Assembly (NCBI GenBank): GCA_020438185.1
Contig: JAGQVC010000015.1
Location: 1 to 13,111, forward strand
Direction of reading: 5' to 3'
Source: Bacteroidota bacterium
GTDB lineage: Bacteria > Bacteroidota > Bacteroidia > M30B66
DNA length: 13,111 nucleotides
In this document: positions 1-7,132 of the stretch, one piece after another
Layout of the letters: each line of letters begins with the position of its first letter
Position numbering within the stretch: position 1 is the stretch's first letter
Position numbers and translations under genes: made by a program
The notes under the pieces: model-generated
What the model was told of the DNA's origin: nothing
Databases searched by the model: none
What the model saw: only the letters and a program-made list of their open reading frames with translations

Positions 1-587
1 CTAACCCAGGTGCGGATTCGGTTGGCAGTCCACTCAATTGTGCCTGCATTGTCAGCAAGAATAACTGTACCATCCACTTCTACAGAAAAGGTAGGTTGTC
101 CTTCAGAATTTTCACCAAGATTGGTTACACGGCGATAGCCCTGAACTTCATTTCCGTTCACTTTGTATCCCTGTGGGGTAATTGTAATAACAGTGCCCGG
201 GTTGAGGTAAGCCCCGGTAGCGGTGATTACTAAAATTCCTTCTCTTGTTTTTCCGTCATTTCCAACGCATCCGGTACCAAAATCAATTGTGTATACATTC
301 GGTGTTGCAGCGCTTGGGTTGCTGGCTGTATCAATAGTAATCACGGCACAATTAGCAAGTAAAGTTCCTGCGTCCTCCGAAAGCTTAAGTGCGGAAACAT
401 TGCCGGTTGTTCCTACCTGATCAGCGATGGAATTTAGTTCATTGAAATAGGCTTCTGCCTGATTCTCATTTTTGGAAGCAGACGTATCACTGTCTTTATC
501 CTTATCTCTCCTGCAAGAAGCTGTGAAGCCAACAGCTACCACTGCAATTATCAAACTTAATTTTCTGAATGTTTTGTGGGTTATCAT
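1..587 (-). CDS. Putative lipoprotein of unknown function, 3' end cut by window edge
   Basis: The frame is open from the ATG at 587 to base 1, giving at least 195 codons with no stop, so the C-terminus lies outside the window. The N-terminus is a lipoprotein signal: basic start (MITHKTFRKL), a hydrophobic stretch, then TASC with the lipidation cysteine at residue 25, followed by a charged linker rich in Asp, Lys and Arg. This predicts a membrane-anchored envelope protein. The mature part has the phrase IDFGTGCVGNDGKTREG near residues 105-120, then alternating beta-strand-like segments. I recall similar FGTGC-type phrases from uncharacterised Bacteroidota lipoproteins, but that is memory and not a search. 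No enzymatic motif is visible. It follows the methylase gene by 47 bases on the same strand, so co-transcription is possible but not shown. The lipobox has Thr at -3, which is somewhat loose. Confidence 0.8.
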   Translation of the reverse strand, partial: MITHKTFRKLSLIIAVVAVGFTASCRRDKDKDSDTSASKNENQAEAYFNELNSIADQVGTTGNVSALKLSEDAGTLLANCAVITIDTASNPSAATPNVYTIDFGTGCVGNDGKTREGILVITATGAYLNPGTVITITPQGYKVNGNEVQGYRRVTNLGENSEGQPTFSVEVDGTVILADNAGTIEWTANRIRTWV

Positions 588-634
588 AATCGGGTTTTTT
601 TAGCGCTTGACCGAAAGACCTGATTTTGGTTTAA

Positions 635-1357
635 TCAGTGAACGGTTTCTGTAGACAAAATTCCGAAAACACACGGTTTCTTATGCAAGTCTATTGATGT
701 TTTTTTCCATTCTGAAACTGCTTTCGTGGAAATAATTGAATCCGGCTGACTTATATTACAAGACACATGAATCAAAGTAGCCGGGTTTAGCACTGCAAGC
801 ATGTCTTCCAAAAGCGCAGAATTCCTGTATGGTGTTTCAATAAAAAACAGGGCTTCGGCCTTCTGGCCGGATGATTTTTCAATCAACTTAAGCTGTTTTT
901 TTCTTTCCTGTTTGTCAACAGGAAGATAACCCAGAAATGAAAAAGATTGACCGTTCAGGCCGGAGGCCATAATTGCCATCATAATGGCAGAGGGGCCTGG
1001 AACAGGTACGACAGGAATATTTTTACGGTGTGCTTCACGAACCAGAACCGTTCCCGGATCAGCGATTGCAGGTGCTCCCGCTTCCGAAAGTATACCGGCA
1101 TTTTGGCCTGAAAGAAGAATACCGAGCAATTGTTGAATATCGCTATGATTGCTGTCCTTATCAAGCCGGTGAAGTTCGATTTCATCGAAACTTCCTGTAA
1201 ATCCGGCTCGTCTGAGGAATCGCCTGGCGGTTTTTTCATTTTCACAGAAATAAACCTTCAGCTCATTAAAAAGCTCCAGTTCGTAAGCAGAAAGATGTGT
1301 GGAGTTTTCATTCTCTCCAATAAAACCGGGAAGCAGAAACAGGCTGCCGGGCTTCAT
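635..1357 (-). CDS. RsmI-like SAM-dependent methyltransferase (tetrapyrrole methylase fold)
   Basis: A 240-residue protein of the tetrapyrrole/corrin methylase superfamily, closest in plan to RsmI, the 16S rRNA ribose methyltransferase for C1402. The visible signatures are SEAGAPAIADPG (residues about 90-101, matching the RsmI SDAGTPxISDPG motif), VVPVPGPSAIMMAIMASGL (about 115-133) and FFIETPYRN (about 171-179, matching FYEAPHR). It is shorter than classical RsmI (about 280 residues), and the N-terminal part reads LPGFIGEN instead of the usual ATPIGNL, so it may be a paralogue with a different target; the rRNA role is inference. Its ATG shares the four bases ATGA with the stop of the upstream phosphatase, which suggests translational coupling in a dnaA-phosphatase-methylase unit. 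A six-base-stem inverted repeat (620-638) covers its stop codon but has no following T tract. Confidence 0.85.
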   Translation of the reverse strand: MKPGSLFLLPGFIGENENSTHLSAYELELFNELKVYFCENEKTARRFLRRAGFTGSFDEIELHRLDKDSNHSDIQQLLGILLSGQNAGILSEAGAPAIADPGTVLVREAHRKNIPVVPVPGPSAIMMAIMASGLNGQSFSFLGYLPVDKQERKKQLKLIEKSSGQKAEALFFIETPYRNSALLEDMLAVLNPATLIHVSCNISQPDSIISTKAVSEWKKTSIDLHKKPCVFGILSTETVH

Positions 1358-1821
1358 ACTTTGTTCTTTTCCAGATAGGATTCTGCCGCCCTGTCTATCA
1401 TTCGGTAAACCTCATCGAACCCATCAATACCGCCAAAATAAGGATCGGGAACAGAACGGTTTTCACCCGGATAAATCTCATCGAGTAAGAGTGAAACTTT
1501 ACTTCTGTCCGAATCATTTCTAGCCAGAGCAAGCACATTCATTAAATTGGAAACGTCCATTGCGAAAATATGATCGAAGCGGTCAAAATCTTCAACCATA
1601 AATTGTCTTGCTGCCAGCCCGGAAATATCAATCCCCTGTCGTTCAAGTGTTTTTACCGCCCTGTAATCAGGCGATTCTCCAACGTGATAATCTGATGTTC
1701 CGCAAGAATCTATGATGGTGCGGGAACCAATCTTTTCTGCGTGCTTTCTAAAAATACCTTCGGCCATTGGGGAACGACAGATGTTACCCAGACAGACCAT
1801 CAACAAACGTTTCGTCAGCAA
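1354..1821 (-). CDS. Low-molecular-weight protein tyrosine phosphatase
   Basis: A 155-residue member of the LMW-PTP family, which removes phosphate from tyrosine residues in the cytoplasm and in bacteria often counteracts BY-kinases that control polysaccharide export. The phosphate-binding loop CLGNICRS starts at the nucleophile Cys10 with Arg16 (CX5R), and the general acid is Asp126 in VPDPYFGG. Length is normal for the family. The start is unusual. In-frame TAA at 1827-1825 blocks any start further upstream, and the first ATG (1800) would remove the first beta strand before the P-loop. The best start is therefore the TTG at 1821, seven bases after the dnaA stop; TTG at 1806 or 1803 are weaker options. 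It is probably translated from the dnaA message and overlaps the methylase start by four bases. The substrate is unknown, and no tyrosine kinase gene is in the window. Confidence 0.93.
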   Translation of the reverse strand: MLTKRLLMVCLGNICRSPMAEGIFRKHAEKIGSRTIIDSCGTSDYHVGESPDYRAVKTLERQGIDISGLAARQFMVEDFDRFDHIFAMDVSNLMNVLALARNDSDRSKVSLLLDEIYPGENRSVPDPYFGGIDGFDEVYRMIDRAAESYLEKNKV

Positions 1822-1828
1822 TACTTAT

Positions 1829-3259
1829 CTATTGGTTTCCAATCTTTTTTTCAATGTCGTCAATGTAAACCCTGAACTTTTTGTCTGTTTCCATCAAATT
1901 GTTCACGGTTCTGCAGGCGTGCAAAACTGTAGCATGATCCTTCCCTCCACATTGCAACCCAATGGAAGCAAGAGAAGATTTTGTCATGTTTTTAGCAAAA
2001 TACATTGCAATTTGCCTTGCCTGAACGACTTCTCTTTTTCGTGTTTTAGACTTTAAAAGTTCCAGTGGAAGATTGAAATAATCGGAAACCACTTTTTGAA
2101 TGAAGTCAATTGAGATTTCACGTGTGGTATTTTTAACAAACTTGTCAATCATCTGCCTGGCCAGTTCCATTGTTATGGCTTTTCTGTTCAGGGTTGACTG
2201 GGCTACTAATGAAATTAGCGCACCTTCAAGTTCTCTGACGTTAGTTGTTATGTTATATGCCAGGTATTCAATTACTTCCTTTGGCATCTCAATGCCGTCG
2301 GCATAGATTTTTTTCTCGAGAATTGCGATACGGGTTTCCAGATTCGGCACCTGCAAATCGGCTGACAATCCCCACTTGAAGCGGGAAAGCAAGCGCTGCT
2401 CTAATCCAATAAGCTCAATAGGAGACTTGTCGGAAGTGAGGACCAGTTGCTTTCCGGTTTGATGAAGGTGATTGAAGATTTGAAAGAATACGTCCTGGGT
2501 TTTTTCTTTTCCGGCAAAAAACTGAACATCATCAATGATGAGAGTATCAATCATTTGATAGAAATGAATGAAATCGTTGTGTGAGTTGTTTTTAACCGCA
2601 TCCACAAACTGATGACAGAATTTCTCGGATTGTACATATAATACAGTCTTATTTGGGAAATTCTTTTTGATTTCGATGCCTATAGCATTAGCCAGGTGGG
2701 TTTTACCCAAACCAACTCCTCCGTATATAAGTAAAGGATTGAAAGCTGTTCCTCCTGGTTTATTGGCAACAGCGTATCCGGCCGAGCGCGCAAGTCTGTT
2801 GCAATCACCTTCAACTAAATTCTCAAATGAGTAATTTGGGTTTAGCTGAGACTCTACATGCATTTTTTTAAGACCCGGAAGTATGAATGGATTCTTGATT
2901 GAATTACCATTCAGATCGATAGGCATGGAAACGGGAGGATTCTTGAGCGATTTGGAATTAACCGCCGGGAAGTTTACCGTATAAGGATTAGCGTTCCTGT
3001 AGTTGTTTTCCATAATAATGGAATACTCCAGTCTGCCTTCGTTGCCCAGTTCTTTAACGATTGTTTTCTTTAATAAATCAATATAGTGTTCCTCAAGCCA
3101 TTCATAAAAGAACTGGCTCGGAACCTGAATTGTTAAAATTTTCCCGTTCAACTTGACCGGGTTAATTGGCTCAAACCACGTCTTGAAGCTCTGCTGATTC
3201 ACATTGTCGCGAATTACTTCCAGACAATTCTGCCAAACCTGTTCATGTGTTTTTTCCAT
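1829..3259 (-). CDS. dnaA: Chromosomal replication initiator protein DnaA
   Basis: A full-length DnaA of 476 residues, the AAA+ ATPase that binds DnaA boxes and opens oriC. Domain I is residues 1 to about 85 (starting MEKTHEQVWQNCLEVI), followed by a linker to about 135. The AAA+ domain shows Walker A GGVGLGKT (180-187), Walker B LIIDDVQF (240-247), sensor 1 around LTSD (274-277), box VII with the arginine finger in LEQRLLSRF (286-294, Arg293 the likely finger) and sensor 2 in NVRELEGA (340-347). Domain IV holds the DNA-binding signature CGGKDHATVLHA (437-448). The ATG at 3259 has no clear Shine-Dalgarno sequence, which is common in this phylum. dnaN, recF and gyrB are absent from this window. 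Instead dnaA leads a phosphatase-methylase unit, and I see no cluster of DnaA boxes beside it, so oriC is probably elsewhere. Confidence 0.98.
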   Translation of the reverse strand: MEKTHEQVWQNCLEVIRDNVNQQSFKTWFEPINPVKLNGKILTIQVPSQFFYEWLEEHYIDLLKKTIVKELGNEGRLEYSIIMENNYRNANPYTVNFPAVNSKSLKNPPVSMPIDLNGNSIKNPFILPGLKKMHVESQLNPNYSFENLVEGDCNRLARSAGYAVANKPGGTAFNPLLIYGGVGLGKTHLANAIGIEIKKNFPNKTVLYVQSEKFCHQFVDAVKNNSHNDFIHFYQMIDTLIIDDVQFFAGKEKTQDVFFQIFNHLHQTGKQLVLTSDKSPIELIGLEQRLLSRFKWGLSADLQVPNLETRIAILEKKIYADGIEMPKEVIEYLAYNITTNVRELEGALISLVAQSTLNRKAITMELARQMIDKFVKNTTREISIDFIQKVVSDYFNLPLELLKSKTRKREVVQARQIAMYFAKNMTKSSLASIGLQCGGKDHATVLHACRTVNNLMETDKKFRVYIDDIEKKIGNQ

Positions 3260-3317
3260 TCGTAGTCTTAATCTTTTAGCGTTGTGTTAGATAAGGTTAA
3301 ATTTCCCCATCACGGAT

Positions 3318-3341
3318 GTTCGCTGTGGTCTGAAAGCGAAC
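3318..3341. repeat. 7-bp inverted repeat in the dnaA leader region
   Basis: Arms GTTCGCT (3318-3324) and AGCGAAC (3335-3341) are perfect complements separated by 10 bases. On the minus strand this lies 58 bases upstream of the dnaA ATG and just downstream of a promoter-like AATATTTG (rc of 3348-3355). If that promoter is used, the hairpin would sit at or near the 5' end of the dnaA message. No T tract follows on either strand, so it is not a typical terminator. It could be an mRNA hairpin, a protein-binding palindrome, or chance. Confidence 0.5.
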
Positions 3342-3347
3342 GAAGCG

Positions 3348-3355
3348 CAAATATT
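3348..3355 (-). promoter_or_regulatory. Weak candidate -7 element for dnaA
   Basis: On the minus strand this reads AATATTTG, one base off the Bacteroidota -7 consensus TAnnTTTG. The position 20 bases further upstream reads TTTT and not TTTG. It lies about 90 bases before the dnaA start, in a T-rich stretch that includes nine T residues (minus strand, 3379-3371) right after the metallophosphatase stop. The match is weak and AT-rich sequence gives such matches by chance. Confidence 0.25.
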
Positions 3356-3379
3356 TACCAAAAAATTATGAAAAAAAAA

Positions 3380-4324
3380 TTAAATAGCTATTGACTTTTT
3401 GAAAACTTCAATTCGCGCAAATGCCTGATTTTTCACGTTGTTGCGGCTACTAAAGAAGTAGTCAATTCTACCTAATCTTAAACCTGCCCATCCTACTTGA
3501 TTAATGATCACGGGTTTGCCTGCTTTATTGGCCACAACCTGCGGTGTATCTAGGAAAGTATGGGTATGTCCCCCTATTATTAAGTCAATGTATTGACTAT
3601 TAGAAGCTAAGATGCGGTCACTCATTTTATAACCCGGATATTCATACCCCAAATGGGATAAACAAATAACCATGTCACAGCCTTCAGATTTCTTCAACCT
3701 TTCTGCCTGTTTATCAACAACAGCAACCGGATTGTTGTAATGAATACCCTCGAAATTCTTGTCGGGAACAAGTCCCTGTAAATCAATTCCTACACCAGTA
3801 ACTCCAATTTTTAGGGGCCCTTTTCTGATAATTTTATATTCGTGAATCTTATCCCGAAGGGCAGTTTTTCCAAAATCGTAGTTGCAATTCAAAAATGGGA
3901 ACTCAGCAAATGGCAACATTTTTACAAGTCCGTCAATTCCATTGTCAAAATCATGATTACCTAATGTTGCCGCATCATAGCCCATTGCCGACATCAGCCG
4001 GAACTCAGGTTCGCCGCCGTAGTAATTAAAATAGGGTGTACCCTGAAAAACATCTCCTGCATCGAGCAGTAACACATGGTTGCCTTCATTTCTGATGGAA
4101 TTTATGAGTGAAGCCCTCCTGGCAGCACCTCCCATTCCGGGATATTTAGGGTCATCTGCTGGAAACGGATCAATTCTGCTATGCCAGTCGTTTGTGTGAA
4201 GAATGGTTAGCTTTATTTCATCATCGGCCGGAGGCCTGCTGAACAAAGAAGCTGGCTGAAGAGCTGCCAAACCTACAATACCGGCCGAGGAGCGGATAAA
4301 TTTTCGTCTGTTAATGCGCTGCAT
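3380..4324 (-). CDS. Tat-exported metallophosphatase, catalytic half of a split 5'-nucleotidase
   Basis: A 314-residue calcineurin-like metallophosphoesterase of the UshA/5'-nucleotidase type, predicted to hydrolyse nucleotides or similar phosphate esters outside the cytoplasm. Metal-site motifs are complete: HTNDWH (43-48), GDVFQG (90-95), GNHD (122-125), SHLG (His224) and GGHTHT (251-256). The N-terminus carries a twin-arginine-like signal, NRRKFIRSSAGIVGLAAL (5-22). I chose the ATG at 4324 because it places this signal at the N-terminus and has GGAAGA upstream; an in-frame ATG at 4387 would add 21 residues and spoil the signal. The start overlaps the end of the upstream gene by 14 bases. 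The C-terminal nucleotide-binding domain normally fused to this enzyme is missing here and is encoded by that upstream gene, so the two products probably act together. The real substrate is not shown by the sequence. Confidence 0.92.
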   Translation of the reverse strand: MQRINRRKFIRSSAGIVGLAALQPASLFSRPPADDEIKLTILHTNDWHSRIDPFPADDPKYPGMGGAARRASLINSIRNEGNHVLLLDAGDVFQGTPYFNYYGGEPEFRLMSAMGYDAATLGNHDFDNGIDGLVKMLPFAEFPFLNCNYDFGKTALRDKIHEYKIIRKGPLKIGVTGVGIDLQGLVPDKNFEGIHYNNPVAVVDKQAERLKKSEGCDMVICLSHLGYEYPGYKMSDRILASNSQYIDLIIGGHTHTFLDTPQVVANKAGKPVIINQVGWAGLRLGRIDYFFSSRNNVKNQAFARIEVFKKSIAI

Positions 4325-5063
4325 AAATTCTTCCGTCTTTAGCCGGGTGAATAATTCTGCCTTCCTGATTCTTCCTTGCCAGTTCATCTAGAAGTAAATC
4401 CCTGAACTTGACGTTCAGTGAAGTTCTTTTTTCAAACAGTGGCATTTCATACTTGTCTCCGTTGTTGAGCAAATAATCGGTAGAAGTTAATACATATAAC
4501 GCAGTATCGTTTAAAGTCTTTTCTCCAATCAAAATATTTACAGCCCGGTCTCCATTAATAGCGAACTTCGTTCCGGCAACAGGAGCCCCACCACGGGCAG
4601 CAACCTGATTCAAAAGTATTCTAACCTGAGCTCCTCTCAGTTCAACAACTTCCGATTCATTTTCGAATGGCATTAATTCATAAACCATGGCACGGCTTAT
4701 ATTCCCTGCCTGCCATTCAACCCGCAAGCCTCCGGTATTCAGAAACGCCAAATCAACCTTTTTACTATATCGCCGATTTGCACCTTCAAGTAACAGGTCC
4801 GCTACCAAATTGCCCATACTGCTTTCAGGTAATCCTTTAATGGCTTCGGCATCTGTTCGGGCCACTATTTCTTTCATAGATGATTCAAGTGGTCGACGGT
4901 AGGGGGCGATTAAACTTTCAGTCAGGCTGTCTGTATTTAATGTACCGTCGATTCCCGAATTTTTCATGCCTGAGGCTTTCCCGGTATAATGGGTATTACA
5001 GCCTGAAAACAATAGAAAAAGTAACGCTGCGTGGAAAACTATCCTGAAAACTTTAACACTCAT
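4311..5063 (-). CDS. 5'-nucleotidase C-terminal domain lipoprotein
   Basis: A 250-residue stand-alone version of the 5'-nucleotidase C-terminal (substrate-binding) domain. The N-terminus is a lipoprotein signal, hydrophobic run then LFSGC with the lipidated Cys22, so it should be anchored in the envelope. Family motifs follow: ESSMGNLVADLLLEGA (about 80-95), LNTGGLR (108-114, the Arg corresponds to a ligand-contacting Arg in UshA), MPFEN (131-135) and TSTDYLLNNGDKY (193-205). In UshA-type enzymes the two aromatics that sandwich the base come from the last two motifs; here they would be Phe133 and Tyr197. It has no metal-binding phosphatase domain. That half is the next gene, whose start overlaps this stop by 14 bases, so the pair is co-translated. 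The ATG at 5063 faces a divergent thioesterase gene 65 bases away. Confidence 0.92.
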   Translation of the reverse strand: MSVKVFRIVFHAALLFLLFSGCNTHYTGKASGMKNSGIDGTLNTDSLTESLIAPYRRPLESSMKEIVARTDAEAIKGLPESSMGNLVADLLLEGANRRYSKKVDLAFLNTGGLRVEWQAGNISRAMVYELMPFENESEVVELRGAQVRILLNQVAARGGAPVAGTKFAINGDRAVNILIGEKTLNDTALYVLTSTDYLLNNGDKYEMPLFEKRTSLNVKFRDLLLDELARKNQEGRIIHPAKDGRIYAAH

Positions 5064-5128
5064 ATATTATATGTAGTACAAAGAACTTGAAAATTTGCGG
5101 GAATCTCTGCCGATAACGATCATTTAAT

Positions 5129-5542
5129 ATGGGAACATTCAGTCATGAACACCAGGTAAGGGTGCGTTACAGCGAAACAGACCAAATGGGATATGTGTAC
5201 TACGGAAACTATGCTGCATATTTTGAAGTTGGACGGGTAGAAGCTATGCGCAGCCTGGGGATTTCGTACCGTGACCTTGAATTGCAGGGGATTTTAATGC
5301 CGGTTAGCAAATACGAGGTGAAATTTTTATTACCATGCAGATACGATGAGTTGCTCACAATTAAAACAGAAATAAAAGAAATGCCTCATGCACGTATCAG
5401 ATTTCATTATCTTACGTTTAATGAATCAGGACGGCAGGTTAACGAAGCTGTAACAGAGCTGTTTTTCCTGGATAGAGAAAAACAAAAACCGGTGAGAGCT
5501 CCCGAAATCCTTCTGAATGCACTTAAAAATCTGCAATCCTGA
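5129..5542 (+). CDS. Hotdog-fold acyl-CoA thioesterase (YbgC / 4-hydroxybenzoyl-CoA thioesterase family)
   Basis: A 137-residue single-hotdog protein predicted to cleave acyl-CoA thioesters in the cytoplasm. The active-site region RYSETDQMGYVYYGNYAAYFE (13-33) is the typical family opening, with Asp18 as the likely catalytic residue. The usual HH or HHS following the Gly-Tyr-Val is YYG here. A second conserved stretch is PVSKYEVKFLLPCRYDE (about 58-74). Length is normal. The acyl chain preferred cannot be read from sequence; YbgC proteins in Proteobacteria sit with the Tol-Pal system, but none of those genes are here. It starts 65 bases from the divergent 5'-nucleotidase lipoprotein gene and is followed closely by the DUF4294 gene on the same strand, so the two are probably co-transcribed. 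Confidence 0.92.
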   Translation: MGTFSHEHQVRVRYSETDQMGYVYYGNYAAYFEVGRVEAMRSLGISYRDLELQGILMPVSKYEVKFLLPCRYDELLTIKTEIKEMPHARIRFHYLTFNESGRQVNEAVTELFFLDREKQKPVRAPEILLNALKNLQS

Positions 5543-5571
5543 GTTGGCATATGTTTTGGCTTGACAACCTT

Positions 5572-6204
5572 ATGCGGAAATTAATATTGATTTTATCGGC
5601 TGTACTATTCTGTCTTGCGGGGCAGGCCCAGATTATGGGAACACAGGCCGATAAACTTTCAGAATCACCAAAACAAGTTGGGTACAAATTATCGTTCGTG
5701 ATTACAGAGTCGGGCGATACTTTGCCGGTTGTAAATCTTACCTATGTTACAATTTCGGAAGAAAGAACATTCGCCAACAAACGCGAAGCCCGCAAATGGA
5801 GCCGGCTTAAAAGGGATGTTGCCAAGGTTTATCCATATTCTAAGCTTGCCGGAAAGAAGCTCAAACATTATAATGATTTGATGCAGGGAAAATCGGAGAA
5901 AGAACAGAAAAAACTAATGGAGCAAGCCGAGGAAGACTTAAAAGCTGAGTTTGAAGATGACATTCGAAATATGACCTTAAATCAGGGAAGGATTCTCATC
6001 AAGCTGATAGACCGGGAAACCGGCAATAGTTCATACGCTCTCGTGAAAGATTTAAGGGGAACCTTTCAGGCATTTTTCTGGCAATCAATCGCAAGAATAT
6101 TTAGCACCAACCTCAAAGAATCATACAATCCTCACACAAATAAGGAGGACAAAATGATTGAGGATATCATTGAAACCATCGAGAACGGAACCTTCACCAA
6201 TTAA
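5572..6204 (+). CDS. Secreted DUF4294 family protein of unknown function
   Basis: Encodes 210 residues from the ATG at 5572. A signal peptide is clear: RK, then a hydrophobic core LILILSAVLFCLAG and a probable cleavage after GQAQ (about residue 20), so the protein is probably periplasmic. The mature part carries the pattern I associate with the Bacteroidota family DUF4294: GDTLPVVNL, a basic stretch, KVYPYSKLAGKKLKHYND, a Lys/Glu-rich helix, then MTLNQGRILIKLIDRETGNSS and AFFWQSIARIF. No catalytic motif is recognised and the family has no known role. An in-frame ATG at 5551 would add seven residues before the signal; I prefer 5572 because the signal then starts with the usual M-R-K, but neither start has a good ribosome binding site. 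It lies 29 bases after the thioesterase stop and ends 20 bases from the convergent dehydrogenase gene. Confidence 0.85.
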   Translation: MRKLILILSAVLFCLAGQAQIMGTQADKLSESPKQVGYKLSFVITESGDTLPVVNLTYVTISEERTFANKREARKWSRLKRDVAKVYPYSKLAGKKLKHYNDLMQGKSEKEQKKLMEQAEEDLKAEFEDDIRNMTLNQGRILIKLIDRETGNSSYALVKDLRGTFQAFFWQSIARIFSTNLKESYNPHTNKEDKMIEDIIETIENGTFTN

Positions 6205-6224
6205 CTCAGGTGACCAGCTTCTAA

Positions 6225-7112
6225 TTACAGGAATGAGGCCGCTACTTTAGCAGATTTGACTCCTTCACTGTAGTCGTAAAAACCAATTCCCGACTTAACC
6301 CCGAGTTGTTTGGCTGTGACCATATTTACCAACAGGGGAGAAGGTGCATATTTGGGATTCCCGAAACCGTCCTGCAAAACACGCAAAATTGAAAGACAGA
6401 CATCCAAACCGATGAAATCTGCCAATTGAAGTGGACCCATCGGGTGAGCCATTCCAAGTTTCATAACAGTATCTATTTCTTCCACACCAGCAACACCTTC
6501 GTGCAGAGTAATAATTGCCTCATTAATCATGGGCATTAGAATTTTATTTGCAACAAATCCCGGGTAATCGTTTACTACAACAGGTATTTTTTCGAGTTGC
6601 TTTGAAAGAGAAGCGATTGAAGCCGAAGTTTCGGCTGAAGTTGAATATCCGTTAATTATTTCAACCAGTTTCATTACCGGCACGGGATTCATAAAATGCA
6701 TCCCAATAACTTTATCCGGACGGCCAGTTTCTGCCGCAATTCGTGTAATTGAAATTGATGATGTATTGCTGGCCAGAATGCAGGATGGTTGACAAACCTG
6801 ATCGAGCTGCCTGAAAATATCGAATTTGATTTTTTCGTTTTCTGAAGCTGCCTCCACAACGAGATCGCATTGAGAAAGGCCCGCATCGATTGAGGTTTGT
6901 GTTGTAATTCTGGAAATTGCCTGGGTGGCATCTTCTGCAGTTAATGTTCCTTTCGACACCTGCCTTTCCATGTTTTTGCCAATTGTTGCCAGCGCTTTCT
7001 GAAGGGCTTGTTCACTGATGTCCACAAGTTTAACCTGAAAGCCGTATTGAGCAAAAACGTGAGCGATACCATTGCCCATTGTGCCTGATCCTATAACTGC
7101 AATATTCTTCAT
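6225..7112 (-). CDS. hbd: 3-hydroxybutyryl-CoA (3-hydroxyacyl-CoA) dehydrogenase
   Basis: A complete 295-residue short enzyme that interconverts 3-hydroxyacyl-CoA and 3-ketoacyl-CoA with NAD(P). The N-terminal Rossmann motif is GSGTMGNG (8-15), with Asp31 at the end of strand two suggesting NAD binding. The catalytic pair is His139 in GMHFMNPVP and Glu151 in KLVEII, with Ser118 and Asn189 (in VANK) as supporting active-site residues. The C-terminal domain has KLGMAHPMGPLQLADFIGLD (218-237). Length fits the monofunctional Hbd/PaaH group and not the FadB fusion. No thiolase, crotonase or acyl-CoA dehydrogenase gene lies nearby, so the pathway (butyrate formation, fatty acid or amino acid breakdown) is open. 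A promoter candidate lies just upstream (7133-7164), which argues for transcription separate from the glycan genes 60 bases away. Confidence 0.96.
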   Translation of the reverse strand: MKNIAVIGSGTMGNGIAHVFAQYGFQVKLVDISEQALQKALATIGKNMERQVSKGTLTAEDATQAISRITTQTSIDAGLSQCDLVVEAASENEKIKFDIFRQLDQVCQPSCILASNTSSISITRIAAETGRPDKVIGMHFMNPVPVMKLVEIINGYSTSAETSASIASLSKQLEKIPVVVNDYPGFVANKILMPMINEAIITLHEGVAGVEEIDTVMKLGMAHPMGPLQLADFIGLDVCLSILRVLQDGFGNPKYAPSPLLVNMVTAKQLGVKSGIGFYDYSEGVKSAKVAASFL

Positions 7113-7132
7113 TTGCTTAAATTTTGGTGGGG

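Noticed and set aside
223..420. Plus-strand 65-codon frame
   Set aside because: Lies opposite the continuous lipoprotein frame and has no independent support.
620..638. Inverted repeat CTGATT / AATCAG at the end of the methylase gene as a terminator
   Set aside because: Six-base AT-rich stem, covers the stop codon and has no T tract on the minus strand after it.
3260..3379. Replication origin beside dnaA
   Set aside because: No DnaA box cluster of the TTATnCACA type and only 120 bases, with no clear unwinding element beyond simple A/T runs.
3371..3392. Nine T residues (minus strand) after the metallophosphatase stop with palindrome AATAGCTATT as intrinsic terminator
   Set aside because: The palindrome has no loop and is too weak to form a stem; only the T tract is present.
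3712..3725. TTATCAACA as a DnaA box
   Set aside because: Single near match inside a coding region; expected by chance.
5064..5128. Promoters in the divergent gap between the 5'-nucleotidase lipoprotein and the thioesterase
   Set aside because: AAAATTTG and CTTTG fragments are present, but neither direction shows both elements at the right spacing. Promoters must exist here, but I cannot place them.
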